Shown piece after piece: positions 9,652 to 17,545 of a stretch of 45,760 nucleotides of DNA. Source of the stretch: JALZDI01 sp965653225. GTDB lineage: Bacteria > Actinomycetota > Actinomycetes > Propionibacteriales > Nocardioidaceae. The translations under genes were made by a program, and so were the position numbers. The notes under the pieces are model-generated. The model worked only from the letters and a program-made list of their open reading frames with translations, ran no database searches and was not told where the DNA came from. Each line of letters opens with the position of its first letter. The stretch's first letter is position 1. The stretch covers positions 1-45,760 of the forward strand of contig CBFGZI010000014.1 in NCBI GenBank assembly GCA_965653225.1, read 5' to 3'.

Positions 9652-11217
9652 ATGGTTGAGGCACCCCCCACGCTCAGTCCCCGCCAGATCATCACCGCGA
9701 TGAGCGGTCTGGTCGTGGCGATGCTGCTCGCCCAGCTCGACAACATGATCGTCGCGCCCGCACTGCCGACCATCGTCGGAGACCTGGGCGGGCTGCAGCA
9801 CCTGTCCTGGGTCGTCACCGGCTACATCCTGGCCTCGACGGTGGCCACCCCGATCTGGGGCAAGCTGGGCGACCTGTACGGCCACAAGCTCACCTTCATG
9901 GCCTCGATCGTGCTGTTCCTGGTCGGCTCGGCGCTGTGCGGACTGAGCCAGAACATGACCGAGCTGGTGGGGTTCCGTGCGCTGCAGGGGCTGGGCGCCG
10001 GTGGCCTGATGGTGGGCATCATGTCGGTCATCGGGATGCTGGTCCCGCCGCGCGAGCGCGGCAAGTACATGGGGATCATGATGGCGGTGATGCCGGCCGC
10101 CATGATCGGTGGACCCCTCCTCGGGGGCTGGATCACCGACAACGTCTCCTGGCGCTGGGTCTTCTACGTCAACCTGCCGCTGGGCATCCTCTCGCTCTTC
10201 GTCGTCTGGTCCACGCTGCACCTGGCCCGGGAGGAGCGCGCCGAGAAGGTCGTCATCGACTGGTGGGGCGCGGCCACGCTGACGCTGTGGACGTCGGCAC
10301 TGGTGCTGACGATCACCTGGGGCGGCAACCAGTACGCATGGGGCTCGTGGCAGGAGCTGACCCTGGGTGCCGTGGCGGCGGTCACCTTCGTGGTCTTCCT
10401 CTGGACGCAGAGCCGGGCCGAGCACCCGATCCTGCCCCTGCGGCTGTTCCGGAACATGAACTTCTCGCTCGCGACCGGGCTGGGTTTCGTGGCCGGGTTC
10501 GCGATGTTCGGCGGCATCACCTTCCTGCCCCAGTACCAGCAGTTCGTGCAGGGACAGTCGGCCACGAACTCCGGGCTGTTGCTGCTGCCGATGATGCTCT
10601 CGGCGATGGCGTTCTCCCTGGTCGGAGGCCAGATGATCAGCCGGACCGGGGTCTACCGGCCCTTCCCGATCGTGGGCACCGCGCTGCTCGCCTTCGGCAT
10701 GTGGCTGTTCTCGACCATGGACGTGAACACCAGCACCGGGACCACCGCGATCTTCATGGCCGTCCTCGGTGCGGGCATGGGCTGCCTGATGCAGACCACC
10801 AACCTGATCGCCCAGAACAGCGTCGAGATGCGTGACCTGGGCGCCGCCACCGGCGGGTCGACCTTCGTGCGTACGTTGGGCGGGTCGCTCGGCGTCGCGA
10901 TCCTCGGAGCCGTCTACACCAGCCAGCTGACCTCGACCCTGGCCGGGGCAGGTTTACCGGCAACCGGCGGCGGCCAAGCCGACACGCTGACACCGGCGAC
11001 CCTCGAGAGGCTTCCGCAGGCCTTCCAGGTGCTGTTCGGCCAGGCCGTGGTGAACGGCACTCACGCCATCTTCCTGATCGCGGCGGCGATCGGGATGGTC
11101 GGCCTCGTGGCGTCCTGGGCCATCCGGCACGTGCCCCTGCGGGGCCACGAGCCCCAGCCGGCCACAGCCGAGGCTCGCGCTGTTCCTGCAGCGGTCGAGG
11201 CGGCACCGGTCGGCTAG
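9652..11217 (+). CDS. DHA2-family MFS multidrug exporter (14 TM segments)
   Basis: 521 aa, the usual length for EmrB/QacA-type drug:H+ antiporters. TM1 carries LDNMIVAPALPTI (motif D1), loop 2-3 carries GKLGDLYGHK (motif A), and around residue 110 RALQGLGAGGL is motif B-like. About 14 hydrophobic segments can be traced, with an Ala/Pro-rich tail. A GAGGAAAGG ribosome site precedes the ATG. It is controlled by the divergent TetR gene through the two operators. The substrate cannot be told from sequence. Confidence 0.93.
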   Translation: MVEAPPTLSPRQIITAMSGLVVAMLLAQLDNMIVAPALPTIVGDLGGLQHLSWVVTGYILASTVATPIWGKLGDLYGHKLTFMASIVLFLVGSALCGLSQNMTELVGFRALQGLGAGGLMVGIMSVIGMLVPPRERGKYMGIMMAVMPAAMIGGPLLGGWITDNVSWRWVFYVNLPLGILSLFVVWSTLHLAREERAEKVVIDWWGAATLTLWTSALVLTITWGGNQYAWGSWQELTLGAVAAVTFVVFLWTQSRAEHPILPLRLFRNMNFSLATGLGFVAGFAMFGGITFLPQYQQFVQGQSATNSGLLLLPMMLSAMAFSLVGGQMISRTGVYRPFPIVGTALLAFGMWLFSTMDVNTSTGTTAIFMAVLGAGMGCLMQTTNLIAQNSVEMRDLGAATGGSTFVRTLGGSLGVAILGAVYTSQLTSTLAGAGLPATGGGQADTLTPATLERLPQAFQVLFGQAVVNGTHAIFLIAAAIGMVGLVASWAIRHVPLRGHEPQPATAEARAVPAAVEAAPVG

Positions 11218-11270
11218 GCCAGACCCGCGATCCGCGGTCGAGCCGGGCGGCGAACACTACGCTCACGGGC

Positions 11271-11612
11271 ATGAGCCGCATCTTCACCACCAGCGTCGCG
11301 TCGGTGTACCCCCACTACGTGGCGAAGGTGGAGAGGAAGGGTCGTACGAAGGCCGAGCTGGACCAGGTGATCGAGTGGCTCACCGGCTTCGACGAGTCGA
11401 CGTTGAGCGGCCACCTGGCCGACGGCACGACGTTCGAGGGCTTCTTCGCGGACGCGCACCTCAACCCGCATGCGTCGCTGATCACCGGCGTGGTGTGCGG
11501 GGTGCGCGTCGAAGACATCGACGACCCGTTGATGCAGAAGATCCGCTACCTGGACAAGCTGGTCGACGAGCTGGCCAGGGGCAAGAAGATGGACAGGATC
11601 CTGCGGGCGTAG
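11271..11612 (+). CDS. DUF2200 domain-containing protein
   Basis: 113 aa, full family length. It begins MSRIFTTSVASVYPHYVAK and contains KGRTKAELDQVIEWLTG and LITGVVCGVRVE, the conserved core of DUF2200, a small bacterial family of unknown function. A TACGCT hexamer lies eight bases before the ATG and there is no ribosome site, so the transcript may be leaderless. It is a stand-alone gene that ends head-on with the VOC gene. Confidence 0.85.
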   Translation: MSRIFTTSVASVYPHYVAKVERKGRTKAELDQVIEWLTGFDESTLSGHLADGTTFEGFFADAHLNPHASLITGVVCGVRVEDIDDPLMQKIRYLDKLVDELARGKKMDRILRA

Positions 11613-11631
11613 CAGTCAGCGGCGGAGGCCG

Positions 11632-11985
11632 TCAGAACGGCTCCCACAGCTCGATCCGGTTGCCCTCGGGATCGGTGACCCAGCCGAACCGACCGACGCC
11701 GTCCATGTCCTGCGTCTCCTCGGCCACGTCCGCTCCCTCGGCGCGCAGCTGGGCGAGCATCGCATCCAGGTCGCGGACCCGGAAGTTCAGCATGGCCTGC
11801 TGGGTGCGGGACCCGAAGTAGTCGGTCCCGGACTCGAACGTCGCGAACACGGTCGGTCCGGTCTCCTGGCTCCACAGCCCGTGCTCGTCGGCGTGCAGGC
11901 CCAGGCAGTCGCGATACCAGGCGCTCAGGGCCACCGGGTCGGCGGCCCGCAGGAAGTATCCACCGATTCCAAGCACACGTTCCAT
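11632..11985 (-). CDS. VOC (glyoxalase/bleomycin-resistance fold) family protein
   Basis: 117 aa with two beta-alpha-beta-beta-beta modules. GYFLRAADPVALSAWYRDCL opens the first module, and NFRVRDLDAMLAQL with WVTDPEGNRIELWEP closes the second. The terminal E-L-W-E segment carries the usual metal-ligand Glu. VOC proteins include lyases, dioxygenases and antibiotic-binding proteins, and the sequence does not decide between them. It lies downstream of the HxlR gene on the same strand with a 59-base gap, so it may be co-transcribed with it. Confidence 0.85.
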   Translation of the reverse strand: MERVLGIGGYFLRAADPVALSAWYRDCLGLHADEHGLWSQETGPTVFATFESGTDYFGSRTQQAMLNFRVRDLDAMLAQLRAEGADVAEETQDMDGVGRFGWVTDPEGNRIELWEPF

Positions 11986-12044
11986 GCCGCCAGCCTGCCA
12001 GGACGGTGACGCGGCGGCCCGGGGGAGCGGCGCCGGCCTCGAGC

Positions 12045-12569
12045 TCAGCCGGGCGTCGTCTCGACCCGGGTGAGCATGCGGTGGGGCTTGGCCAGTGCCT
12101 TGCTGACCGCATCGCCGCGTCGTACGCGGCTGCGGCCGGTGCCCGGACGGACCACCAGGTCGCGTGGCCCCGGCACCACGCCGCACCGAGGGCACAGGCC
12201 GCTGTCGTCGAGATCGGTCTCGCAGCCCGCGTGGCTGAAGACTCGCGCGGGGTGGTGACCGCTGGTGTAGTGCTCGCCCCACTTCGACAGCGCGAAGATG
12301 GTGGGCCAGAGAGCCTCGCCTGCCTCGGTGAGGACGTACTCCGGGTGGCCGCCGTCCTGCACGCGAGCGAGTACGCCGGCCTCGACGAGCGTGTCGAGCC
12401 GGTCGCTCAGCACGGCCCGCGAGATGTCGAGGTGCGCGAGCAGGTCGCTGAACCGGCGAACGCCGTAGAAGCAGTCGCGCAGGATGAGCAACGTCCAGCG
12501 CTCGCCCACGACCTCGAGGGCGCGCGCGAGGTAGCAGGCCTGCTGCTCGTACCCGGTGCCTAGTGCCAC
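12045..12569 (-). CDS. HxlR family winged-helix regulator with C-terminal Cys/His cluster
   Basis: 174 aa. The HxlR domain is clear (ACYLARALEVVGERWTLLIL, FSDLLAHLDISRAVLSDRL, EYVLTEAGEAL). After it comes H..C..CPRCG around residues 113-130, a zinc-ribbon-like tail often seen in longer HxlR proteins. The GTG start has no ribosome site, but TAGACT lies six bases upstream, so the mRNA is probably leaderless. It is divergent from an MFS exporter, and two 17-bp dyads between them suggest it represses both. A redox or electrophile signal sensed by Cys would be typical of the family but is not shown here. Confidence 0.9.
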   Translation of the reverse strand: MALGTGYEQQACYLARALEVVGERWTLLILRDCFYGVRRFSDLLAHLDISRAVLSDRLDTLVEAGVLARVQDGGHPEYVLTEAGEALWPTIFALSKWGEHYTSGHHPARVFSHAGCETDLDDSGLCPRCGVVPGPRDLVVRPGTGRSRVRRGDAVSKALAKPHRMLTRVETTPG

Positions 12570-12591
12570 GATTCGAGTCTAACCGCCATGC

Positions 12592-12642
12592 GGTCTGGTC
12601 AACAGACCAAATGTGTGCAAGAGTTGGTCTGGTGACCAGACC
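12592..12642. promoter_or_regulatory. Two HxlR-type operators between divergent genes
   Basis: GGTCTGGTCAACAGACC (12592-12608) and GGTCTGGTGACCAGACC (12626-12642) share the dyad GGTCTG-N5-CAGACC and lie 34 bp apart centre to centre. The first covers the -35 area of the HxlR gene. The second covers the GTG at 12632, the likely start of the MFS gene. A plus-strand promoter TGGTCA (12596-12601), 17 bp, AAGAGT (12619-12624) would give a leaderless MFS transcript. Confidence 0.75.
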
Positions 12643-14065
12643 GACTCTGTCTGCTCCGAGGCCCGTCGAGGCGACCGCCGGCCAGTTCCGTCGGGCGTTG
12701 ACGCTGACGTCGGTGAGCACGTTCATGGCGATGCTGGCCTACTCCGGGCCGTTGGGGAACGCGCCGGCGCTGACGGCATCGCTGCATGCCTCGGCAGCGG
12801 GGGCCACGTGGATTCTGAGCTCGATGAGCGTCGGCCTGGCGGTGAGCCTGCTGTGCGCGGGAGCGCTGGGCGATGACCTCGGACGTCGCCGCGTGTTCGC
12901 GGCCGGCGCCTGGGTTTTCGCCGTGGGCTCCGTGCTTTGTGCTGTCGCCGACGGCCCGCCGGCCTTCGTCGCCGGGCGCCTGGTCGAGGGCGCCGGCGTG
13001 GCCGGTGTCGTGGCCACCGGACTGGGGCTGGTGTCCGGCGCCACCACCGGTGTGTCGCAGCAGACGGCCGCGGCCAGCTGGTGGGGCGCCAGCATGGGGG
13101 CAGGCATCGCACTCGGCCCCCTGATGACCGGGCTGCTCGACCTGACCGAGCTGTGGCGAGCCTTCTACTGGCTGCTCGCGGCCACCGGCGTGGGCGTCGC
13201 GATCGCCGCGAAGCGGGCGTTCGGCGAGACACGGTCGGCATCGCGACGTCGGCCCGACGTCGTCGGAGGCGGGCTGATGACCAGCGGGCTGGGGCTGCTG
13301 CTCGTGGCCCTGGTGGAGGCGCGAGAGGCGCATATTGCCATCGCCACCGCATGTGGCCTGGCGGCCCTTGCCTCACTGGCGGGCTTCGTGGTGAGCCAGG
13401 TCAGGGGCGGCAACCCGATGCTCGAGCCGGCGCTGTTCCGGCGGTACGACTTCGTCGCTGCGACGGTGGCCGCGTTCACCACCGGAGTCGGCGTGATCGC
13501 GCTGATGTCGTTCGCCTGCACGTTCCTGGTCACCGGCATGGGCACGACGACGCTGGAGGCCGGTGCCGTCCTCGTGCTCTGGTCGGGCACCAGCGCGGTC
13601 TCGGCCGTCCTCGGACGTCGCCTGCCACCCAGGTACGTCGGGCAGCCTCAACTCGTGGCCGGGCTGGTCGGCGTGGGCGTCGGAATGCTCGCGCTGACCG
13701 CGCTGAGCCCTGTGTCCACGCCGTGGAGGCTCGTGCCAGGGCTCCTCGTGGCAGGAGTCGCCAGCGGGATCCTGAACTCGGGACTGGGGCGCCAGTCGGT
13801 GGCGAGCGTTCCGCCCGAGCGCGCCGCGCTGGGAATGGGAACCAACAACACTGCGCGGTACGTCGGCTCCTCGATCGGTATCACCGTGGTGAGCGTCCTC
13901 GCGGCTGCGCCCGGTGGCAGCACCGGCGACCTGGTGGCCGGCTGGAACCGGGTCGCCGTACTCACCGCCACCGCGTCTCTGGCGGGTGCGCTCGTGGTGG
14001 CGCTGCTGGCGCGTCGCGACCAGGGCGGCCGAGGCGTGTCGAAGGGCTCCCAGCGGCAGTCGTGA
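12632..14065 (+). CDS. MFS transporter, DHA2-like
   Basis: 477 aa from the GTG at 12632. An ATG at 12611 is in frame but has no better ribosome site. About 13-14 hydrophobic segments can be traced. Motif A appears as GALGDDLGRRR around residue 75, and TM4 has the Gly-rich VEGAGVAGVVATGLGL. It is less canonical than the exporter at 9.7-11.2 kb. With the HxlR operator over its start it is probably an inducible efflux pump. The substrate is unknown. Confidence 0.85.
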   Translation: MTRPTLSAPRPVEATAGQFRRALTLTSVSTFMAMLAYSGPLGNAPALTASLHASAAGATWILSSMSVGLAVSLLCAGALGDDLGRRRVFAAGAWVFAVGSVLCAVADGPPAFVAGRLVEGAGVAGVVATGLGLVSGATTGVSQQTAAASWWGASMGAGIALGPLMTGLLDLTELWRAFYWLLAATGVGVAIAAKRAFGETRSASRRRPDVVGGGLMTSGLGLLLVALVEAREAHIAIATACGLAALASLAGFVVSQVRGGNPMLEPALFRRYDFVAATVAAFTTGVGVIALMSFACTFLVTGMGTTTLEAGAVLVLWSGTSAVSAVLGRRLPPRYVGQPQLVAGLVGVGVGMLALTALSPVSTPWRLVPGLLVAGVASGILNSGLGRQSVASVPPERAALGMGTNNTARYVGSSIGITVVSVLAAAPGGSTGDLVAGWNRVAVLTATASLAGALVVALLARRDQGGRGVSKGSQRQS

Positions 14066-14277
14066 TGACGCTTGCGTGGGTCAGATCGTCAGCCCCGTCG
14101 ACCTGCTTGGTTTCCGCGCTGTTCATCTGCAGGCCTACAGCCGGCAGATCTCCGCTCGTGGTCAGGAACCAGTCTGTGGCATGGACCGCAATGACATCGT
14201 CGACAACCAGACCCTTGGGGACCACCGTTCGCCATCTCGGGTTCACGGCGGGCCAGGCCTTCTGAAAGCAGGGAAGT
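14066..14277 (-). other. Intergenic stretch with a coding-like minus-strand frame
   Basis: No gene can be supported here. On the minus strand, codons from about 14270 down to 14070 read KGLVVDDVIAVHATDWFL and DLPAVGLQMNSAETKQVDG with GC-rich third positions and no stops. I could not match this to a family, and the frame has no clear start or end of its own. It may be a gene fragment. Confidence 0.25.
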
Positions 14278-14742
14278 GTGGATCTCACCGAGTTCGCCGG
14301 CTCGCTACTCGAGCCCGTTGCAGCGCACCGCACACTGGGCATCGAGGTCGTCTGGGCCGGAGATGCCTCTGGTCAGGTGAGCATGGTCATTCCGCCGGCG
14401 ATGACCAACGTCATCGGCTCGCTGCACTCCGGCGGGCTGATCGCTCTCGTCGACGCCGCCGGGCTGGCCGCCATTGTCGGCGGGTGCAGCCACAAGGACG
14501 ACTTCGACCGGGTCGTCCCGCTGGGAACGATGGCGTCGCTGCAGTTCCACAAGCCCGGGAGGGGACGGCTGGTCGGCTCGTGCAGCCTCGACCGGGAGTC
14601 CGTCCGGGCGCTGGGGCTCCTGCTCGACCGGTCCCAGGACCGAACCCAGCTCGACACCCTTGCCGAGATCACCGACGTCGACGGCGACCTCGTGTGCCAG
14701 GGCACGTTCACCTGGAAGCTGCGCCGTCTACCGGCGGGCTGA
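14278..14742 (+). CDS. Hotdog-fold thioesterase (PaaI/DUF4442-like)
   Basis: 154 aa from a GTG with an AGGGAAG ribosome site. The hotdog signature is present: MTNVIGSLHSGGLIALVDAAG in two parts (TNVIGSLHSGG, then LIALVDAAGLA), the long-helix segment where PaaI-type enzymes hold their catalytic Asp/Glu, followed by the strand TMASLQFHKPGRGRLVG. These enzymes hydrolyse acyl-CoA thioesters in the cytosol. There is no operon partner: the upstream MFS gene is 212 bases away, and the next genes converge. Confidence 0.75.
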   Translation: MDLTEFAGSLLEPVAAHRTLGIEVVWAGDASGQVSMVIPPAMTNVIGSLHSGGLIALVDAAGLAAIVGGCSHKDDFDRVVPLGTMASLQFHKPGRGRLVGSCSLDRESVRALGLLLDRSQDRTQLDTLAEITDVDGDLVCQGTFTWKLRRLPAG

Positions 14743-14754
14743 TCGGCTGATCAG
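14739..14754. terminator. Small dyad at the convergent gene junction
   Basis: CTGATC-GGCT-GATCAG spans the ends of the thioesterase gene and the opposing small basic protein gene. The stem is only 6 bp with no T-run, so termination is inferred from position. Confidence 0.3.
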
Positions 14755-14912
14755 GGTCGTCGTTGCTGGGGTATTCGCGCGTGACCGGCGCCGACAGGAG
14801 TCCTGTCGCTGCTCCCGTGCCCGCGACCAGATGCGCCCCGCTTCCGCGTTCGCTTTTCAGGGCGCCGCGTCGTGAGCCAACGCCGAAGCAGTCCCTTCAA
14901 CGTGCCGATCAC
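14751..14912 (-). CDS. Small basic protein coupled to the zinc-ribbon protein
   Basis: 53 aa from a GTG that overlaps the stop of the preceding zinc-ribbon gene (GTGA), which is good evidence for a real coupled gene. The N-terminus VIGTLKGLLRRWLTTRR resembles that of the third gene in the paralogous operon at 36335 (MGPLIEVLRGWLGQEVARR). The rest is Arg/Gly-rich and has diverged or decayed. No known family. Confidence 0.45.
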   Translation of the reverse strand: MIGTLKGLLRRWLTTRRPEKRTRKRGASGRGHGSSDRTPVGAGHARIPQQRRP

Positions 14913-15142
14913 CCTGACTGCCCTTCTCGGCGCATCGCCTGGAGGCTGCCCGGACAGCGCTGGTTGGCGCCGCGGGGATAGGCGTACTCGGCGCTGCCCC
15001 TGCGGTGGACCGCCAGCCAGCCACCACCCAGGACGCCGACCGTGGCCCCGCATTCAGGGCAGACAGCTGTGGGCTGTTCTCCGACCTGGCCCGGAGAAGA
15101 TCGATGTCCCAGCAAGTAGCCCTCCTGAGGTCTCAGCGACAT
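14909..15142 (-). CDS. Small zinc-ribbon-like protein, paralogue of 36090-36347
   Basis: 77 aa from the ATG at 15142 (an upstream in-frame start at 15421 reads as non-coding). The core is TAVCPECGATVGVLGGGWLA then VHRRGSAEYAYPRG and RCPGS. Cys-x2-Cys, a conserved His and a further Cys (CP-G) could form one zinc site. The same core recurs 21 kb away in the gene at 36090. I know no named family. The gene is followed by a coupled small basic protein, so the two form a mini-operon. A possible promoter lies 330 bases upstream, with a strong hairpin between. Confidence 0.6.
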   Translation of the reverse strand: MSLRPQEGYLLGHRSSPGQVGEQPTAVCPECGATVGVLGGGWLAVHRRGSAEYAYPRGANQRCPGSLQAMRREGQSG

Positions 15143-15298
15143 CGGGGCGGGGTCCGGACCCGGCCGGCCCGGCGGCGGGAATGCCTGCCGGTGACGTAGG
15201 TACGGCGTATCGGCATATAACAGGAAAATCGAATAGCAGCGCGGAAGCGTTACAGCGCCCACCGCGCGGCGGAGACCATCAGCCCGCTGGGCAAAGAA

Positions 15299-15344
15299 AG
15301 GGCCGCCTCGCCTTCTGCGGGGGGACCGAAGGCAAAGCGGCCCT
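15299..15344. promoter_or_regulatory. Long inverted repeat (hairpin) upstream of the zinc-ribbon operon
   Basis: AGGGCCGC (15299-15306) pairs with GCGGCCCT (15337-15344), and inside it GCCTTC (15310-15315) pairs with GAAGGC (15328-15333), with 3-base internal loops and a 12-base apical loop. No T-run follows on either strand. It could be a leader structure or attenuator for the minus-strand operon, or a terminator. Confidence 0.5.
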
Positions 15345-15475
15345 CGGGTACGCCAGCAGGTACGAGGTCTGGGTACCCAAGCGCGCCGGATACGGGGGAA
15401 ACCCAGCGCACGACCGGACAATACCGAGCAGGGCGGTCCGGTCCACCGCCCAGGCTTGTGGGCGGCTTGGGCGGA

Positions 15476-15506
15476 ACTATGCCAGTTGTCTAACCACCTG
15501 TGTCAA
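15476..15506 (-). promoter_or_regulatory. Putative promoter of the zinc-ribbon operon
   Basis: Read on the minus strand, TTGACA (15506-15501) and CATAGT (15481-15476) are separated by 19 bp in an unusually AT-rich patch. A 19-bp spacer is the hallmark of promoters activated by MerR-type regulators, though the spacer holds only a weak dyad. Transcription would cross the hairpin at 15299-15344 before the zinc-ribbon gene. Confidence 0.4.
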
Positions 15507-15572
15507 CTATGTTTCGCAAATGTGGACAAAGTTCGGGTCATTTCGGCTGCGACGGCTTGCAGCCCACGTGGC

Positions 15573-15950
15573 TCACCCGTGACCCAGGTCCTGCACCGAG
15601 CGGGAGAGCAGGCAGAACTCGTTGCCCTCCGGGTCGCTGAGTACGACCCAGGTCGAGTCGGGTTCCTGACCGACGTCGGTGGGCACGGCGCCGAGGTCAA
15701 GCAGCCGTTGCAGCTCGGCGCCGGTACTCGTGCCGTCTGCGCGCAGGTCCAGATGGATGCGGTTCTTGACGGTCTTGCTCTCCGGCACCCGGAAGACGTC
15801 GATGGTGGGCCAGGCGAGGTCGGTCGGTGCGATGCTGACGCCCTGCTCCTCCTCTTCCACGACCTGCCAGCCCAGCACCTCGCACCAGAAGTCGGCCACG
15901 AGTCTGGGATTGTTGGCGTCGATGGCGATGACCGCGATTCGGCTGGACAC
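15573..15950 (-). CDS. VOC family protein (glyoxalase_6-like)
   Basis: 125 aa from a GTG start. Fold markers are IAVIAIDANNPRLVADFWCE (first strand and helix), VKNRIHLDLRADG (central ligand His) and WVVLSDPEGNEFCLL (final Glu). This matches the common actinobacterial glyoxalase_6 proteins of about 120 aa. Function is not known beyond the fold. It is a single gene, not clearly linked to the redox operon 200 bases upstream on the same strand. Confidence 0.85.
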   Translation of the reverse strand: MSSRIAVIAIDANNPRLVADFWCEVLGWQVVEEEEQGVSIAPTDLAWPTIDVFRVPESKTVKNRIHLDLRADGTSTGAELQRLLDLGAVPTDVGQEPDSTWVVLSDPEGNEFCLLSRSVQDLGHG

Positions 15951-16153
15951 GGCTGGACGCTACCGCCTGCACGAGGCCGTGCCGGGAAGACCCTAGAGCC
16001 GAGCCCGACCGACGTGGGCTTGACGACCACGCGCACCGAGGTCTTCGTCGACGCGCCCGACGATCTGGTCTCCAGCGCTGCTGAGGCAGGAGCGACCGAC
16101 GCAGCCCGTGACCGACCACGCCGCGCCATGGGGGTCGCATCGACAGGGCGGCT

Positions 16154-17011
16154 TCACCGATCCGTTCGGTCACCGGTGGTCGGTAGGCGATCGGTCTCCG
16201 CTCCGGGCCTTCCCCGGATAGAGCTGTCCACAAGCGTCGTCGAGCCGTCCTCCCAGACCACCAGCCCGCGGCGCCCGGGTCGCGTGCGCAGCCACCGGGC
16301 CGCGTTCGAACCCTGGGCGTAGGCGGCGGTCGCGTCGATGTCGGCCCAGGTGAGCGAGGAGCCCACCACGGTGACCGATGCGACGCCCTCCGGGGGCCGG
16401 CCGGTGCGGGCGTCGACGATGTGCCGGCCCCGACGTGTGGCACCCGACGTGGCCACCGCTCCGGTGCGTACCGGCACCATCGCGACCAGCCGGGTGGTGT
16501 CGAGCGGGTGCTCGACACCGATCCGCCAGGGTCCGTCGTCGGCGTCGAGCGTGCGGCAGACCATGTCACCGCCCGCGGAGAGGCAGAAGTCGGTGCCGTC
16601 GAGGCGGCGCAGATGGCGGGCTGCCTGTTCGACCGCCCAGCCCTTCACGACTCCGCTGGGGTCGACCGTGGTCTCGCCGTCGATGTGGATGCGGCGCACG
16701 CGGAACGCCCCATGTGAGTCCTGCTCGGCCAGGTCGCCGAGTGCGAACACCTCGGCCACCTCGAGTGGGCAGTCCTCCAGGCCGATCTCGCCTCGGCCCA
16801 GTCGGCTGACGTACGAGTCCGGTCGGTAGGTGCTGAACACCCGGTCGGCTGCGCGCAGGGCGGTCATGACGCCGGCCCAGGCCCGTCGGCCGTACGCGTC
16901 GTGCGCGTGCCGGCCACGCATCGCCAGGCTGATCGGCATGCCCATCACGTGGTCGACGTAGCGCACGGTGTCCGTCCGGCGTACGGGGCGCGCGTCGGTC
17001 GCGCCGTTCAC
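16154..17011 (-). CDS. apbE: FAD:protein FMN transferase (ApbE)
   Basis: 285 aa from a GTG that overlaps the stop of the FMN-binding gene. ApbE features are MGMPISLAM at the start of the fold, DPSGVVKGWAVE (FAD pocket), SAGGDMVCR and TSGATRRGRHIVDARTG, with a metal-site DATAAYA near the end. The enzyme transfers FMN from FAD to a Thr in a partner protein through a phosphoester bond, and the target is almost certainly the FMN-binding protein encoded just upstream. I see no signal peptide or lipobox, which is odd given that the target domain should lie outside the membrane. Confidence 0.9.
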   Translation of the reverse strand: MNGATDARPVRRTDTVRYVDHVMGMPISLAMRGRHAHDAYGRRAWAGVMTALRAADRVFSTYRPDSYVSRLGRGEIGLEDCPLEVAEVFALGDLAEQDSHGAFRVRRIHIDGETTVDPSGVVKGWAVEQAARHLRRLDGTDFCLSAGGDMVCRTLDADDGPWRIGVEHPLDTTRLVAMVPVRTGAVATSGATRRGRHIVDARTGRPPEGVASVTVVGSSLTWADIDATAAYAQGSNAARWLRTRPGRRGLVVWEDGSTTLVDSSIRGRPGAETDRLPTTGDRTDR

Positions 17012-17541
17012 AGTCTCGCCTCGTCGAGCGCCGCCTGCAGCGACTGGACGTAGCCGCCGCTGGTGATCGTGGCGCCGCTGACCATGTCGATGTTCGCGCT
17101 CTGTGCGTCGAGCGTCTCCTGCACCAGGATCGGCAGCGCGTAGCTGTTGATCTGGTCGTCGTTGGGACTGCCCTGGGGGTGCTGCAGCACCGACACGTGG
17201 GTGATCCTGGCGCCGTGCGTGCTGACCTGCACCTGAACGGGGCCCCACATGGTCTGGACGACCGGTCCGGTGAACGTGCCCGACCTGCTCGACGCACCAG
17301 CGGTCTGGGACCCCCGGGGCGTGTGCACGCCACCGCCGTCACCACCCCCGCCGCCGGCAGCGCTGGCCGTGCCGCCGCCGTTCTCGCCGGCTCCGCTGTC
17401 ACTGCCGGCCGCTCCGGGTTGCGCGGGGGAGGGAATGACGGTCTCGGCCGCGACCAGCGCACCCGAGGTCGAGGTGTGGTAGCCGAACAGCAGCACGACG
17501 ACGGTCACCGTGCCCAGGAACCACATCACCACGCGTCTCAT
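17008..17541 (-). CDS. Membrane-anchored FMN-binding domain protein
   Basis: 177 aa from the ATG at 17541. An N-terminal membrane anchor (RRVVMWFLGTVTVVVLLFG) precedes a long Gly/Ser/Pro linker (residues 33-88) and an FMN_bind domain ending MVSGATITSGGY. The SGAT motif with T158 is the place where ApbE attaches FMN, as in NqrC/RnfG. The orientation, with positive residues before the anchor, puts the flavin domain outside. It lies four bases after the ferric-reductase-like gene and overlaps apbE. The likely role is to accept electrons from the membrane haem protein and pass them to an external acceptor. Confidence 0.88.
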   Translation of the reverse strand: MRRVVMWFLGTVTVVVLLFGYHTSTSGALVAAETVIPSPAQPGAAGSDSGAGENGGGTASAAGGGGGDGGGVHTPRGSQTAGASSRSGTFTGPVVQTMWGPVQVQVSTHGARITHVSVLQHPQGSPNDDQINSYALPILVQETLDAQSANIDMVSGATITSGGYVQSLQAALDEARL

Positions 17542-17545
17542 CGGG

